A stretch of DNA of 64,000 bases from Cadophora sp. MPI-SDFR-AT-0126 (Eukaryota > Ascomycota > Leotiomycetes > Helotiales > Ploettnerulaceae): contig JAGMVK010000003.1 in the NCBI GenBank assembly GCA_020747065.1, positions 3,596,001-3,660,000 of the forward strand. Reading direction: 5' to 3'. The translations under genes were made by a program, and so were the position numbers. A model generated the notes under the pieces. The model saw only the letters and a program-made list of their open reading frames with translations, was not told the origin of the DNA and did not search any database. Positions 1-10,121 of this stretch are shown here, in pieces (within the stretch, counting starts at the first letter, position 1; the number at the start of each line of letters is the position of its first letter).

Positions 1-1030
1 TTTTGGTTCCCTTTGCCTTGCCATTGCTGCCTTTTTGTAACGCCAATGTCATCTTGTCGAAAGCTGCGAATGTTCGTGCGATGGTTCGAACGCTACTGAC
101 GAGCAGTACTGTTTCGTCCAATTAGCAATTATCCCAGATAAGACCCTAGAACCAGCTTCCAACTTACAGCCTGGGATGACCATCCATATAAAGTTCACCG
201 CGAAAAAGTATACCCAGAAATAAAGGAATTCTGGGCGACTGTATGCTGCAGAGTTGTAATAGTGATCGAACATGGCGGTTGCATAATAGAGAACCAATCC
301 GTACATTTGTCCCACGCAGACGATGATTTGAAGAGGATGACGGAGAGGATTCGAAGTCGTAATGAAGTAGGCAATGACGAAGCACATTGGGCCCCAGGTG
401 AACTATTACACAATCAGTCAGTGTTATATTCGCAGAGTTTGAAATAGTCAGGGTGACAAACAGCAGTGACAGTTTCCATGCAAAGCACGAATGGGTCGGA
501 CGTCAAATATCTCGAATCTGAAAGCGCATATTCTTTCCACAGCTGTCCAAATAGATCCTGAGCGGGTGCCATTCGTGTATGGTTTACGGAGAAGTATCCT
601 TCGAAGCAAAGATGAATTGCGCCAGCTACATCAATCTCCAAGTAAGCACATGCCCTCCATTTGATCTTTGGAAGTTCCACTCCTGCATTCCTCCAGTTCC
701 CTATCAATTGGCCCTTGCCTCCAGATATGCGTCCTGCCAGGATGACGAGCTGTTGGGGAATTGGGAGAAAACAGGGAAGAACGTACAGATCACAAACCAC
801 CAGATAGCAGCCTTCTCCTTTCCTGGCAGATTGGGATGGACCTTATCAACCCAAAGCTTGGTTCCCCCAACGATACTGAGAATCATGGCCACGAAGATGG
901 TCAGAAGTACCTGCATAGTCATCTCGTTCGCAAGGTAGGCGGCGATTTCGACCTCGAGAGGGTAGAAGGGATGGTTAGTGACCATCAATGGGGAGGAGGC
1001 GTTCATGGCAGTATCGATGATTGAAGCCAT
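1..1030 (-). CDS. EBP: EBP-type sterol isomerase (emopamil-binding protein family), 3' end off window
   Basis: Membrane enzyme of the EXPERA/EBP family, whose known members move the sterol double bond from C8 to C7 in the ER. Four exons on the minus strand: 1030-787, 625-462, 402-178 and 108-1. All join in phase with GT-AG introns. The joined protein (247 residues visible) follows animal EBP throughout: HPFYPLEVE near the start, then AIHLCFEGYF, QLWKEYALSDSRY, CMETVTA, WGP, VGQMYG and YFWVYFFAVNFIWMVIPG, ending in a Lys-rich tail typical of ER proteins. The His, Glu and Trp residues of these motifs form the sterol site in the family. The stop codon lies beyond the left edge. Most fungi make this step with the unrelated ERG2 enzyme, so the present protein may be a second isomerase or act on another sterol. 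Family call is firm; substrate is inferred. Confidence 0.9.
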
Positions 1031-2660
1031 ATTTACTTCCTGCATTTCGTGATTGCAGGGAGAGAGCAAGGTGGTCGAGATAAGGGAAAGAAAGCTTCCA
1101 AGACCTTTAAATGTCCAATTGAGCAAAGCAATTGATTGTGAGGTTCCAATTGAATGGGGGATGTAGTAGGTGAAGTTGGGTGAAGGGGAGGCGAGACAAT
1201 ATCTCACTTCTCTTCTCTGAGGAATTGGGGTCAAGAAGGGAAGGAGCAAAGATGGAAGGGAGGTCAGAAAGGAAAGTGGGAAGCAAGTCTCAAAAGCCAC
1301 GACAGCATGAGCGAGCAACGCAGTGCAGCTCAGCACAATATGGTGTGGCCAAGGACGAGAAGGGAAGCGGTCTGGTCTGTTGGATCCATCACCCAGCCTC
1401 CTCAGTAGGCCGGGCTGGCTGGCTGCTGGTCTGGCATTTACCTTGGCCCTGTCTCAACGAGTGCGGGATAGGGGAGGGCGAGCCCGGCCTGGCAGACGAT
1501 AGCTGTGTGATCATCGCCTGGAACGATAAAGTATGCTTGCTTTTCAGCGGGTGTGCAGCGCCTTCAGCGTGTATTTTGAACAGGGCAGCAAGCTCGTGTC
1601 GTGCCGGTTGCATCGACTTTACAGTAAATCCTATGGCTCGAAAGCTTCTGGGGTGGACCCTTAAATGCAAGAGCCCGTAAAACCAGGGGTTAGCGAATTC
1701 TTAGGTGTGGCTTTAACTGCATCCAACTAGATTCGGGCTTGCGAGTGGGCTGTGGGAGCGAATGAAAGTGATTCGTGGGGCCTGTGGGGGATGGGTGGGA
1801 AGCTTCGTGGAATGCACCCCAAGACAGAAAAGCATGGCCAGGCCAGGCTTGACTGATGCATTTAATTAGGCCGCGAGGCTTGTGGTGACATACTCCTTCT
1901 TGGAAGCTGGAAGGTCAATGACGAGCACACGTCTCCTGACGGCAGTTGCAGCTTTCGATATATCTTTCATTTGGTGGTTAAGATACTTTTGAAGTCACTC
2001 ACTACAGCATCTCTCCCCTCCAGGTCCCCTGCCCCAGTGTAATGCCAAGGCAGAATCAGTTGGGGACGTGGATCAGACGTCGAGGGAAGATTGATCTTCA
2101 GGAGCTGCGGGCATAGTGTAGTGGAGCAAGATAGAGTGCTGACCAGCTACTCCCTGGAGATAAATACCTGGAGTCTGGAAGCCAGCCGACTATGTGGATA
2201 CTTGATATCACGACACCTCCCTTTCTTGTTAGTATCACTGTGGCGTAAAAGAAATTCGTGGCTTTTAAACAGGCTGGCGCTACCTATTTTACCGTAATCC
2301 ATAACAGGGTTCTTTCGATCCATCCACAAAACCCTGCACAGTAGCGTGCTGTACACAAATACCGCTTGACTTTCACCTCAGTGAGTTATTTGAGTGAACC
2401 GAAATGGCTCGGGCGGGACGAAACCACGAGGTATGAGGGTTTTGCTGATTTCCGTGCCCGAATCATGTGTCACTGAACTACCGCGGAACTGGATCTTGGG
2501 AAACCAGATGCATGACTGCAGCACGTTCGGTGCAACAGCGTGCAAGGTACCAAGAGTCAGGTACTGTGGCACACTTGGCTGGTTGAGGTTTAGACCTCGG
2601 GATGACATGATGACGAGTCAGCGGCATATCTGATGCCGTGCATCTATTCAGAGCTCTGAA
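1031..2660. other. intergenic region upstream of EBP gene
   Basis: About 1.6 kb between the start of the EBP-type gene and the 3' end of the Wdr8 gene. It should contain the EBP promoter (immediately above position 1030) and the Wdr8 terminator (below 2661). Open frames here are short, have no family resemblance and no plausible splice partners. I see no RNA gene. Confidence 0.6.
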
Positions 2661-4398
2661 TCACCTGTTTCCAGCAGGCTCCACGAACTTTCGGAACCGA
2701 AATGTATCCTCCATTTCTTCACTTCCACCACTCATTCCCGTAATTCCTTCGTCCTCCATGAGATCCTCAATGGTGACGTGGCCGTTCTTCTCGTCGGCTG
2801 GTATAAGATTCAGCGGGCTTTCCTCAAGCTGACCATAAGCTTCCGGGCCTTGCAACTCAGCCTCTTGCCACGGAATGTCCTCGTCATCTACACCTGGAAT
2901 CGATGCCAATATGCAGTCCTGAGAATCACTGAAGAAAATGATTGGGTTTGAAGAGTCAACATTGAGCCAACGACATATCGTTTTCCCGAGCAGCTTCCCA
3001 CCTGGTATCTGGGCTTGAAAATCAACAATCCGTGGTCGGTCCCAGGTAGGCTCCCATATGTGTACAAGTCCTCTAGCCTCCTCGCCCTCGCACCTGATCA
3101 TAAGCACTTCGTTGATTGAAGGGTGCCACGTTACTTTGGCAATAGGCGCATGCATAATCATTACTGCTCGAAGTATACGTGTTCCAATGTCCCAGATCCA
3201 GATGGTTGTAGGCAGACTTTCTGTCCTGGTCGCAAGAAGGGTGCCTGAATTATCGAATGACATAAAATTCGTGCCAGTCTTGGGATCGGCAATGTTCATA
3301 GAAGGGGCTCCTGCCGTCGGTGGGCATACGGCTTGGGTGGCTGGGATAAATTCCCTAATGAAAGTCCCATTCGGCGTAGGACATATCTGCTCTTGCCAGA
3401 TCTTTTCCAGTCAGCAAATACACGTACCATCTGAGTATGGAACTTGCCTGGAGCGGCTCTGTAGGCTTGACAGCTGTAGTATGGACAACACTCATACTTT
3501 CTGAAAAGGACGGCGCAGACAGGACTGTCACTCGGTCGGTGAAGTCTCCAATAGCCATATGCATACCAGTCTTACTCCAGTCGAACAACTTGATGCCAGC
3601 CCCCAAAGTGAGGTCAGGGTCGTCGTCTGATGTGGGTATTGGACCGTTCCAAGCTTTGAACAGATGACCATCTGCCGTATATACCAGTAGTCGATGTCCC
3701 TGGGATGCAGATTCCCAGACAGCCAGGAACCTCCCTTCTGCGCTCCATTGTAGTCCTTGGGCATCAGCGGTATCTGGCCACCATGACCTCTTGACGTCCA
3801 GAGTATCTCGTGAATGTATGCTGATGATATCCTTCCCTCCAGATCTAGACAACAGCGCTAGATTTCCAGCACCTGGCCGGTACGACAAGCCCTTCGCAGC
3901 GGTTCCTGAGTTGTAGAATTTCGGTGAGCTGATCTCAACAGATTTCGAGGTGATGAGATTGCAAATGGAAAGCTTCAGTCCGAAATCCGAGAATATGCAT
4001 ATCTCATTATGGTCCGCCCCAAATGTTACATATGCAATCTTGGTCGTTCCTGATGTCGGATTGGAGATCGTAGCAGAGAACTGAGAATTCGCGGTGGAAT
4101 AGACTCGAATTGTGTCCGCGGAAGCTAGAAGTATTCGAGTTGAGGACCCTGACCATAAGAACCAGACAATGGATGATGCCAACTCGGGTGGGAGTGAAAT
4201 AACGCGTGTTACTTCTAAGGAACGCGTCGATCGAATACTGAGCTTTGAGGGAAGAATTGTCGCAATGTATGCGCCATCAGGGCTAGGAAGAGATTGGGCC
4301 GATGCTACAAGTTGTATAACAATTAGCTACAGTCGCAAGCAATGTATTAGAAGCAACTTACATTTGAGAGACCGCGAGAACCTTATTTTAGGCTCCAT
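2661..4398 (-). CDS. wdr8: Wdr8/WRAP73 family WD-repeat protein
   Basis: Predicted spindle-pole/centrosome WD-repeat protein. In fission yeast Wdr8 works with Msd1 and the kinesin Pkl1 to anchor microtubule minus ends. Three exons: 4398-4362, 4304-3448 and 3401-2661, total 544 residues. The N-terminus reads FSRSLKSSAQSLPSPDGAYIA, aligning with the start of human WRAP73. Later blocks fit too: GLSYRPGAGNLALLSR, LQWSAEGRFLAVWES, LLVYTADGHLFKAW, GIKLFDWSKTGMHMAIGDF, and after the last intron FDNSGTLLATRTESLPTTIWIWD. It is longer than human WRAP73 (about 460 residues), mostly through an acidic C-terminal tail. Intron 2 uses a GC donor. It shares a 351-bp divergent promoter with the molybdopterin gene. 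Family call is strong; cellular role is by homology. Confidence 0.88.
3402..3447 (-). other. GC-AG intron in wdr8
   Basis: The only splice that joins the two conserved WD-repeat blocks uses a GCAAGT donor after CTC CAG and an AAAAG acceptor, with a TGCTGAC branch site between. Length 46 nt, phase 0. A nearby GTACGT donor would leave only 26 nt, too short for a spliceosomal intron. Confidence 0.7.
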
Positions 4399-4749
4399 TG
4401 TTGAAACGTTTGAGACTGACAGAGGTTGCTTTGTTTACTTTTGACGCATTCACCAAATGCTTGACTAGCGCCAAGCCTTTTACCAGTCTTTTCCCCTTCA
4501 AGCCTCGGGCCCGATAAGATAAGCAACCATGCTGCTGAGAGCGCCGGAAGCCGATTCTGACGGCGAGGCGGCCTGAGTAATCCCCCACTTCCATGAATAA
4601 TCTCAACCTTCTCCGAAGCACAACAAACTTCACTTTGTTCTCTTCATGTTCAATTTTTCTACAAAAGTATCCAGATTTTCAGGTTCTGGACGGTATGGAA
4701 TGGTATCCTACATGAACAACAGTTGACCCGTTCAGCAATTACCGGCATT

Positions 4750-6036
4750 ATGGCTACGTTCCTGAGGAGAACAACGAACCCTATCCCTCACCTACGATCA
4801 CTGACACAGTTCTCGCAGAGAGGAATTGCCTCTGCGGCACCTGCAATCCAGGGATATCCTCATCATGATCTGTCTCCAGAGCCACTGGTCCAAAGAAGAG
4901 AGGCAATAAAGAACGCCAAACCCTTCTCTGCCTTTCTCACAGATACCTTCCAGCGTCAACATGACTACCTTCGAATCTCCATAACAGAAAAATGCAATCT
5001 GCGGTGTCTCTACTGCATGCCAGAAGAAGGAGTCCCTCAATCACCTCCTCCGAACCTCCTCACGACTCCCGAAATTTATATGCTATCTTCTACCTTCGTA
5101 TCGCAAGGAGTCACCAAGATACGACTGACTGGTGGAGAGCCTACTGTGCGGAAAGATATTCTTCCTTTAATGCACAAAATCGGTTCTCTACGATCGCAAG
5201 GATTGAAAGAACTCTGCTTGACCACCAATGGCATATCCCTCCACCGAAAGCTTGACAGCATGGTCGAAGCTGGTCTCACCGGCGTCAACCTCAGTCTCGA
5301 CACTCTCGATCCATGGCAGTTCCAGATCATGACGCGGCGGAAGGGCTTCGAAGCAGTCACGAAAAGCATAAATCGGATACTGGAAATGAACAAAGTGGGC
5401 GCAGGAATCAAGCTGAAAATCAATTGCGTGGTTATGCGGGGTATGAACGAGAGGGAGATTATACCGTTCGTGGAGCTGGGACGAGATCAAGACCTCGAAG
5501 TACGGTTCATTGAATACATGCCTTTTGATGGCAACAAGTGGAGTCAGGGAAAGATGCTCAGCTATCAGGAAATGTTAGACATGATCAGAGAGAAGTACCC
5601 AGGTTTACGGAAGGTCAAGGATCACAAGAACGACACGAGCAAAACATATGAGATAGCAGGGTTTGCCGGGAGGATTGGATTCATTACAAGCATGACACAC
5701 AACTTCTGTGGGAGCTGTAACAGGCTTCGTATCACAAGCGACGGCAACTTGAAAGTCTGTCTCTTCGGCAACGATGAAGTCTCACTTCGAGACATGATCC
5801 GAAAGACGAACAATGGGAATCCAATTGACGAAGAGGCGTTTGAAGCAATGAAGCAAATCGAGATGGACAGACGGCAGTCCCTCTCAGCATCTCGAGGCCC
5901 ATTGGGAGGTACAGAGACCGAGCGGGAATTGTTGAATGTCATTGGCATCGCAGTAAAGGGTAAAAAGGAAAAGCATGCTGGAATGGGGGAGTTGGAGAAC
6001 ATGAAAAACAGGCCGATGATCTTGATAGGTGGGTAG
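4750..6036 (+). CDS. cnxABC: MoaA/MOCS1A: GTP 3',8-cyclase (molybdenum cofactor step 1)
   Basis: Radical-SAM enzyme that rearranges GTP to 3',8-cyclo-GTP in the first step of molybdenum cofactor synthesis, probably in mitochondria. Single exon, 428 residues from the ATG at 4750. I chose this ATG because it opens an Arg/Ser/Thr-rich, acid-poor leader that looks like a mitochondrial presequence. The radical-SAM cluster site CxxxCxxC is Cys82, Cys86, Cys89. The C-terminal cluster site CxxCx13C is Cys320, Cys323, Cys337. The TGGEPTVRKD, TTNG and LSLDTL motifs are also intact. The frame ends in Ile-Gly-Gly-stop; a C-terminal Gly-Gly is required for activity in human MOCS1A. The MoaC frame lies 196 nt downstream and can be joined by splicing (see 6029-6215). 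In Aspergillus nidulans cnxABC encodes both domains as one protein. Function is very secure; the number of products is open. Confidence 0.95.
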   Translation: MATFLRRTTNPIPHLRSLTQFSQRGIASAAPAIQGYPHHDLSPEPLVQRREAIKNAKPFSAFLTDTFQRQHDYLRISITEKCNLRCLYCMPEEGVPQSPPPNLLTTPEIYMLSSTFVSQGVTKIRLTGGEPTVRKDILPLMHKIGSLRSQGLKELCLTTNGISLHRKLDSMVEAGLTGVNLSLDTLDPWQFQIMTRRKGFEAVTKSINRILEMNKVGAGIKLKINCVVMRGMNEREIIPFVELGRDQDLEVRFIEYMPFDGNKWSQGKMLSYQEMLDMIREKYPGLRKVKDHKNDTSKTYEIAGFAGRIGFITSMTHNFCGSCNRLRITSDGNLKVCLFGNDEVSLRDMIRKTNNGNPIDEEAFEAMKQIEMDRRQSLSASRGPLGGTETERELLNVIGIAVKGKKEKHAGMGELENMKNRPMILIGG

Positions 6037-6215
6037 GTCTTCCATCTTCCTGATCATTGGGTTTGCATCACTGTTGGGCTCTTGCATTGGGGGTGTCTTT
6101 TGGTTTATACCCGGCATTCTTGTATGTAGGTCATGATATCACGAAAATAATGTATATACATGAGCTTCAAGTCCTGTATTACAAAAGTTCCTTCACTAAC
6201 GCTGCTTCCTATCAG
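6029..6215 (+). other. putative (alternative) intron bypassing the MoaA stop codon
   Basis: A GTGGGT donor at 6029 lies within the last codons of MoaA. A CTAAC branch site (about 6196-6200) and a CAG ending at 6215 follow. Splicing 6029-6215 removes the stop and enters the MoaC frame in phase, giving a short linker of about five codons before its ATG. A competing pair (GTAGGT donor at 6033, CAG ending at 6231) also fuses in frame and would keep the Gly-Gly. Unspliced RNA gives MoaA ending in Gly-Gly. Confidence 0.65.
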
Positions 6216-6232
6216 ATGATACATCCGCCAGG

Positions 6233-7117
6233 ATGTCCAGATCCACGCCGTTCTCAAAGACTCTATTACCCCCACGCTCCTCTCCGCCCTGGAAACAAAT
6301 TCCAACCCACCTGCTTACGCCCTCAACATCACCCCAGATTCGTCTCTATTCCACCCACTCCTCTTTCCCTCCCAACAAATCCTCCACATCCACCCCATCA
6401 GAGCCACCCAACCCGCCAAAACTCACACACCTCACCCCCTCCGGAACAGCACATATGGTCTCCATCTCCCACAAAGCCCCCACCACCCGCCTCGCAACCG
6501 CAGTCTGCACACTGCATTTCTCGAACCCCACCGCTCTCCCCCTCATCCGCAGCAACAGTATGAAGAAAGGCGACGTGTTGTCCGTAGCGAGGATAGCGGG
6601 CATCATGGCTGCGAAGCGGACGGCGGAGTTGGTACCGCTGTGTCATCCGATTGCTATTACGCATGTTAGTGTTGAGTTGGAGGTTGTTGGTCAGGAAAAG
6701 ACTGAGGTAAGCAGTGGAAAACAAGAGGAGAGTGTTTCGGTACCATGGCAGGGTACGGGACAGGGTGATGCGTATCCCTTCCACGTTCCTTCTCCTCATG
6801 CTCCACAGCATCAACACCATAATGCCGCAGTCACCGCTACACCACAAAAAAATACGGCACCAAAACCCTCAATCCACCATCCTACACCTAAAGAGAAAGA
6901 AGATAAGTTTGGCGGTATCAACATCACAGCTACCGTGCAATGCGACGGCAAGACAGGCGTTGAAATGGAGGCTCTTACCGCAGCAAGTGTAGCTGCTCTC
7001 ACTGTGTACGATATGTGCAAAGCTGTTGATAAAGGGATGCGTATCGAGGGTCTCAGGGTGGTAAGGAAGGACGGCGGGAAGAGTGGGACGTGGGTTGAGG
7101 GTGAGAGCGTAGAGTAG
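6233..7117 (+). CDS. cnxABC: MoaC/MOCS1B: cyclic pyranopterin monophosphate synthase
   Basis: Converts 3',8-cyclo-GTP to cyclic pyranopterin monophosphate, the step after MoaA. Open from ATG 6233 to 7117 (294 residues). The N-terminal 70 or so residues are Ser/Thr/Pro-rich with several Arg, and could be a mitochondrial leader if translated alone or a linker if fused to MoaA. Family blocks: SHKAPTTRLATA, MKKGDVLSVARIAGIMAAKRTAELVPLCHPI split over two stretches, then GKTGVEMEALTAASVAALTVYDMCKAVDKGM and KDGGKSGTW. Two oddities: the usual MVDVS is MVSIS here, losing the Asp; and a His/Pro/Gln-rich stretch of about 67 residues sits where other MoaC proteins have only a short turn. That stretch is exactly bounded by a GTAAGC donor at 6707 and an AAG at 6907, so it may be a 201-nt in-frame intron. 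Enzyme identity is secure. Confidence 0.9.
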   Translation: MSRSTPFSKTLLPPRSSPPWKQIPTHLLTPSTSPQIRLYSTHSSFPPNKSSTSTPSEPPNPPKLTHLTPSGTAHMVSISHKAPTTRLATAVCTLHFSNPTALPLIRSNSMKKGDVLSVARIAGIMAAKRTAELVPLCHPIAITHVSVELEVVGQEKTEVSSGKQEESVSVPWQGTGQGDAYPFHVPSPHAPQHQHHNAAVTATPQKNTAPKPSIHHPTPKEKEDKFGGINITATVQCDGKTGVEMEALTAASVAALTVYDMCKAVDKGMRIEGLRVVRKDGGKSGTWVEGESVE

Positions 7118-8007
7118 AGGATGGAGATGATGACAGGACGTGATCTATAGGTATACCCACCAAGTTGGCGCAGTGACTCCAGCTCCGCTGGCTTCGGGCA
7201 AATCAATGGCATTCACATCATTCTCGGTATGATGCAGTGGTTTCTATTTTCCAAGGCGGGGTTCTGTTTTGTAAACAAAGAGACTCGCTTAGGCGCAGCG
7301 AACAAGAACTTTACACGATTGTAGAGGAAGAGGTGAAGAATAATACGTCAGCGCCTTGAAATTTGTATAATGGTACAGGGTCTGCTTTCTCTTGATATCT
7401 TCTTCTTTCTTCTCCCGACTCTTTCTTCCCCATCTTGTCTTTCTTCCTCATATTTCTACGAATTCAGCTCCACGTCACTCTCCTATCCCTCATGCCCATC
7501 TCCAACCTCTTACGATAGCCTTCACTCAAATCCCTCACACCAAACCAACGCCCAACTCGCTAATATCTGAAATATTGATTGGGCCCACTCTCCGTACACC
7601 GACTCAGGTGAGCTTTCTGAAAGTTGAAGCTGAGGGAGAGAGGTGATGTCAGGGAGGGAGGTAACAGGAGGAAGGACCATGACACAGACGTGGCGGTGGA
7701 TGGGAACTCGGTTCAGGTTCGGTAAGGCGGTGAGGAAGACAATTAGCTTGGACGGCGAGAGAAAAGGGGCATACATGAAGTGCCAATAATTCAGAAGAAG
7801 CACCAAGACCGTAGCACCGAGACGCTGGGGTGCAATGAGGAACGCCCTAGTCAGCGGACGCAGGCCGAAAGTTTACACAGATTCGGCCCTATGACACCTC
7901 CTCCGATCTACAATGGCCTTACTATCAGACAAATGAGTTAGGAAGTCGACGTCTCATGCTAGAGTAGACACCTCCACGCAAGTGTTTGTTAAATATTCTC
8001 GTCTAGC
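7118..8007. other. intergenic region
   Basis: About 0.9 kb between the molybdopterin locus and the first caspase-like gene. 7370-7560 is pyrimidine-rich with short open frames of biased composition that I do not believe are genes. Nothing else recognised. Confidence 0.6.
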
Positions 8008-9390
8008 ATGGCTACTTCGCCAGGGTCTCTAAAAGTGTTTTCGATCTATATCAAATTTGTACGTGCTAATTATTCACTGCCAATTCAGAATTATTCTGAG
8101 CCTGTTTGCTTCTCGAATAGCTCGAGCAAACGGAATACTGCGGATATGATAAAAGCATTTTAGGGTTGACCAGAAATATTGTAATTCTTATCAAACTGAT
8201 GAATTTGTTTATAATGATGAAATTCTCAGATTCTTCTCGTTGATACCAGAATCGTCTCCGGACACAGAGGAGAGCGGTAGCTCACATACATCTGATCATG
8301 GCTCTGAAGACAATCCCGAGGCTGCAAATATCAATCAGAATTCAAGCACCACCTCTTCGTCTTCGGCATCGTCATCTTCATCCGAGTTGATCATCGATCA
8401 GATTCCTTTGGTCCTATTAATTTATTGGCCGCAGAATGTCGGCTTCGACAATCTCAGTGAAGTAAATCGCATGGAGGCAGTCTTCAGGAACCATTACCGA
8501 TACAATATTCGAGTGCTTGTGATCGATCAACGAAATCACTTCAACTCCGTAAATAAGGTTCCCCTTGGTTTTCAAAGAGAGCTGCGGAGTTCCGATCAAT
8601 TGCTCATTGTTTACTACATAGGGCATGGCAATCTGGGGGACACCATGAGGTTTGAGATAAGTCCACATGCGTAAGTAAGAAGTACCGGAAAGAAATTACA
8701 ACGCATACTAATCATTCATTCTCCAGAGTTGAGAATCAAAACCCAATGACGCTAGTAAAACTAGATTGGTCAACTATTCAAGTCATTTCCCAAAACATCG
8801 ATTGTGATGTCCTCATGTTACTGGATACTTGTCTCGCCGCAAGCACTATTGCAGCCTCTCAGTCCACGAATTCAAATTCCAGAAGTCGAACTGAGATCAT
8901 AGCCGCTGGCGGATACGAGACCACGACTCCAGGACCGTGCCGATCCCCAATTGGAAACTCGCCTGCATTCAGTCGAGCCCTTGCTGCCGAGCTATACAGA
9001 CTTTCGGGTTCCCTTACACCTTTCAGTGCAGCTTTGCTATATCGCGGAATCCTGGAGACAACCATTGTTGATACTACAACGAGACGAGCGATGATGGGAG
9101 AGTTTCATGACACGCTTGTGAAATCACCGACGCCCGTTCACGTTGTTCTTGGGAATTCTTGGCGGCCTAGTATTCCCTTATGGCCATCTGGTGGACTTGG
9201 TCTGCTGGCTCTTGAATTTGATAGATGTTTCATACATGCTGGGTGTGCTGAACATCTTGGATCTAAGGCAGAGGCACCCGCTAAGGACGCCGAAAATACT
9301 GATTTCGTGAGGGATGATCCCAGAGGTACAAGACCTTCGGTATGTAGTGCCATCATGAGTGGTGGCAATGGGCTGGGAGGCAGCGTGTAG
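8008..9390 (+). CDS. caspase-like cysteine protease 1 (C14 fold), start uncertain
   Basis: Member 1 of a four-gene local family with a caspase/metacaspase-type p20 fold. The secure part runs 8240-8670 and 8727-9390, separated by a 56-nt GTAAGT-CTAAT-CAG intron in phase 2. The catalytic His is in YYIGHGN (codon 8624-8626) and the Cys in LMLLDTCLAAS (codon 8830-8832). Then follow EIIAAGGYETTTP, a FSRALAAELYRL helix and the strand motif VHVVLGNSWRPSIPL. A long Ser-rich, probably disordered leader precedes the domain. The open frame has no ATG before the domain, so a first exon is needed. The best candidate is 8008-8058, ending in a GTACGT donor and joining in phase to AG sites ending at 8155 or 8173. 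A Gly/Asp-rich tail follows the domain. Tandem with caspase-like 2. Substrate and activity unknown. Confidence 0.75.
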
Positions 9391-10121
9391 GACGGAAGTC
9401 GAATTTTGTATACTCCTACTAGGACGAAACATAGACATATATGATCTCCTTGCTACCTAATTTGAAGAAGTCATTTTGAGCTAAGTTGAGACACTGGTCT
9501 TGCGTGATTGAGGACAGTATAAAATTTCAAAAACAACCCCAGCACGGCCAAGACACTTGTGATTACCTCCAACCTGTAGCGTCACAATTGATTTTGCAAC
9601 AATCTTTGGATACAAACATAGATTAGAAAAAAGTTAGTTTTGGAAAGATTTATTCTGGGAATGAGTCGGTGAAAGTAGTCATTCGTGCTGAAAGTGAACA
9701 ACAACCCGAGGTCGAGTGGAGTGAAAGCAACTTCTTACTCACTTTGCAAGGCTTGATACTTTAAACTGTATGCTCATTGAAAACAGATTCGTATCACCGA
9801 ATCGGAATCTCGATCAGACTATATAGTAGCATTCTGAACGTTTGCGTGGCACTAACAGAGTGTTTACACAGTGACGAGGCTTCTTGTCATGCGAAATGAC
9901 TCAATGCACACCGAATTATGACCTGGAAAGCATAACATAGTAACCATGACCATGATTGAAATACGAAGTCGAACTCCCATGCGCGCTCCATATCTGGCAC
10001 ATCGCACATCAACATCCAACCACCATCCCACAACTTCCAACTGCAATCCCAGCGTGTAAAATGTGCCTGGGAAAGTGCGAAGACAGCAATGGAGGAAGCA
10101 GCAATCGCGATCTGAAAGGGA
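9391..10121. other. intergenic region between the tandem caspase-like genes
   Basis: About 0.73 kb holding the terminator of the first and promoter of the second caspase-like gene. No coding signal and no repeat shared with either gene that I can see. Confidence 0.55.

Noticed and set aside
4723..4749. Extension of MoaA upstream of the ATG at 4750
   Set aside because: The added codons begin with TTG, not ATG, and do not improve the mitochondrial leader.
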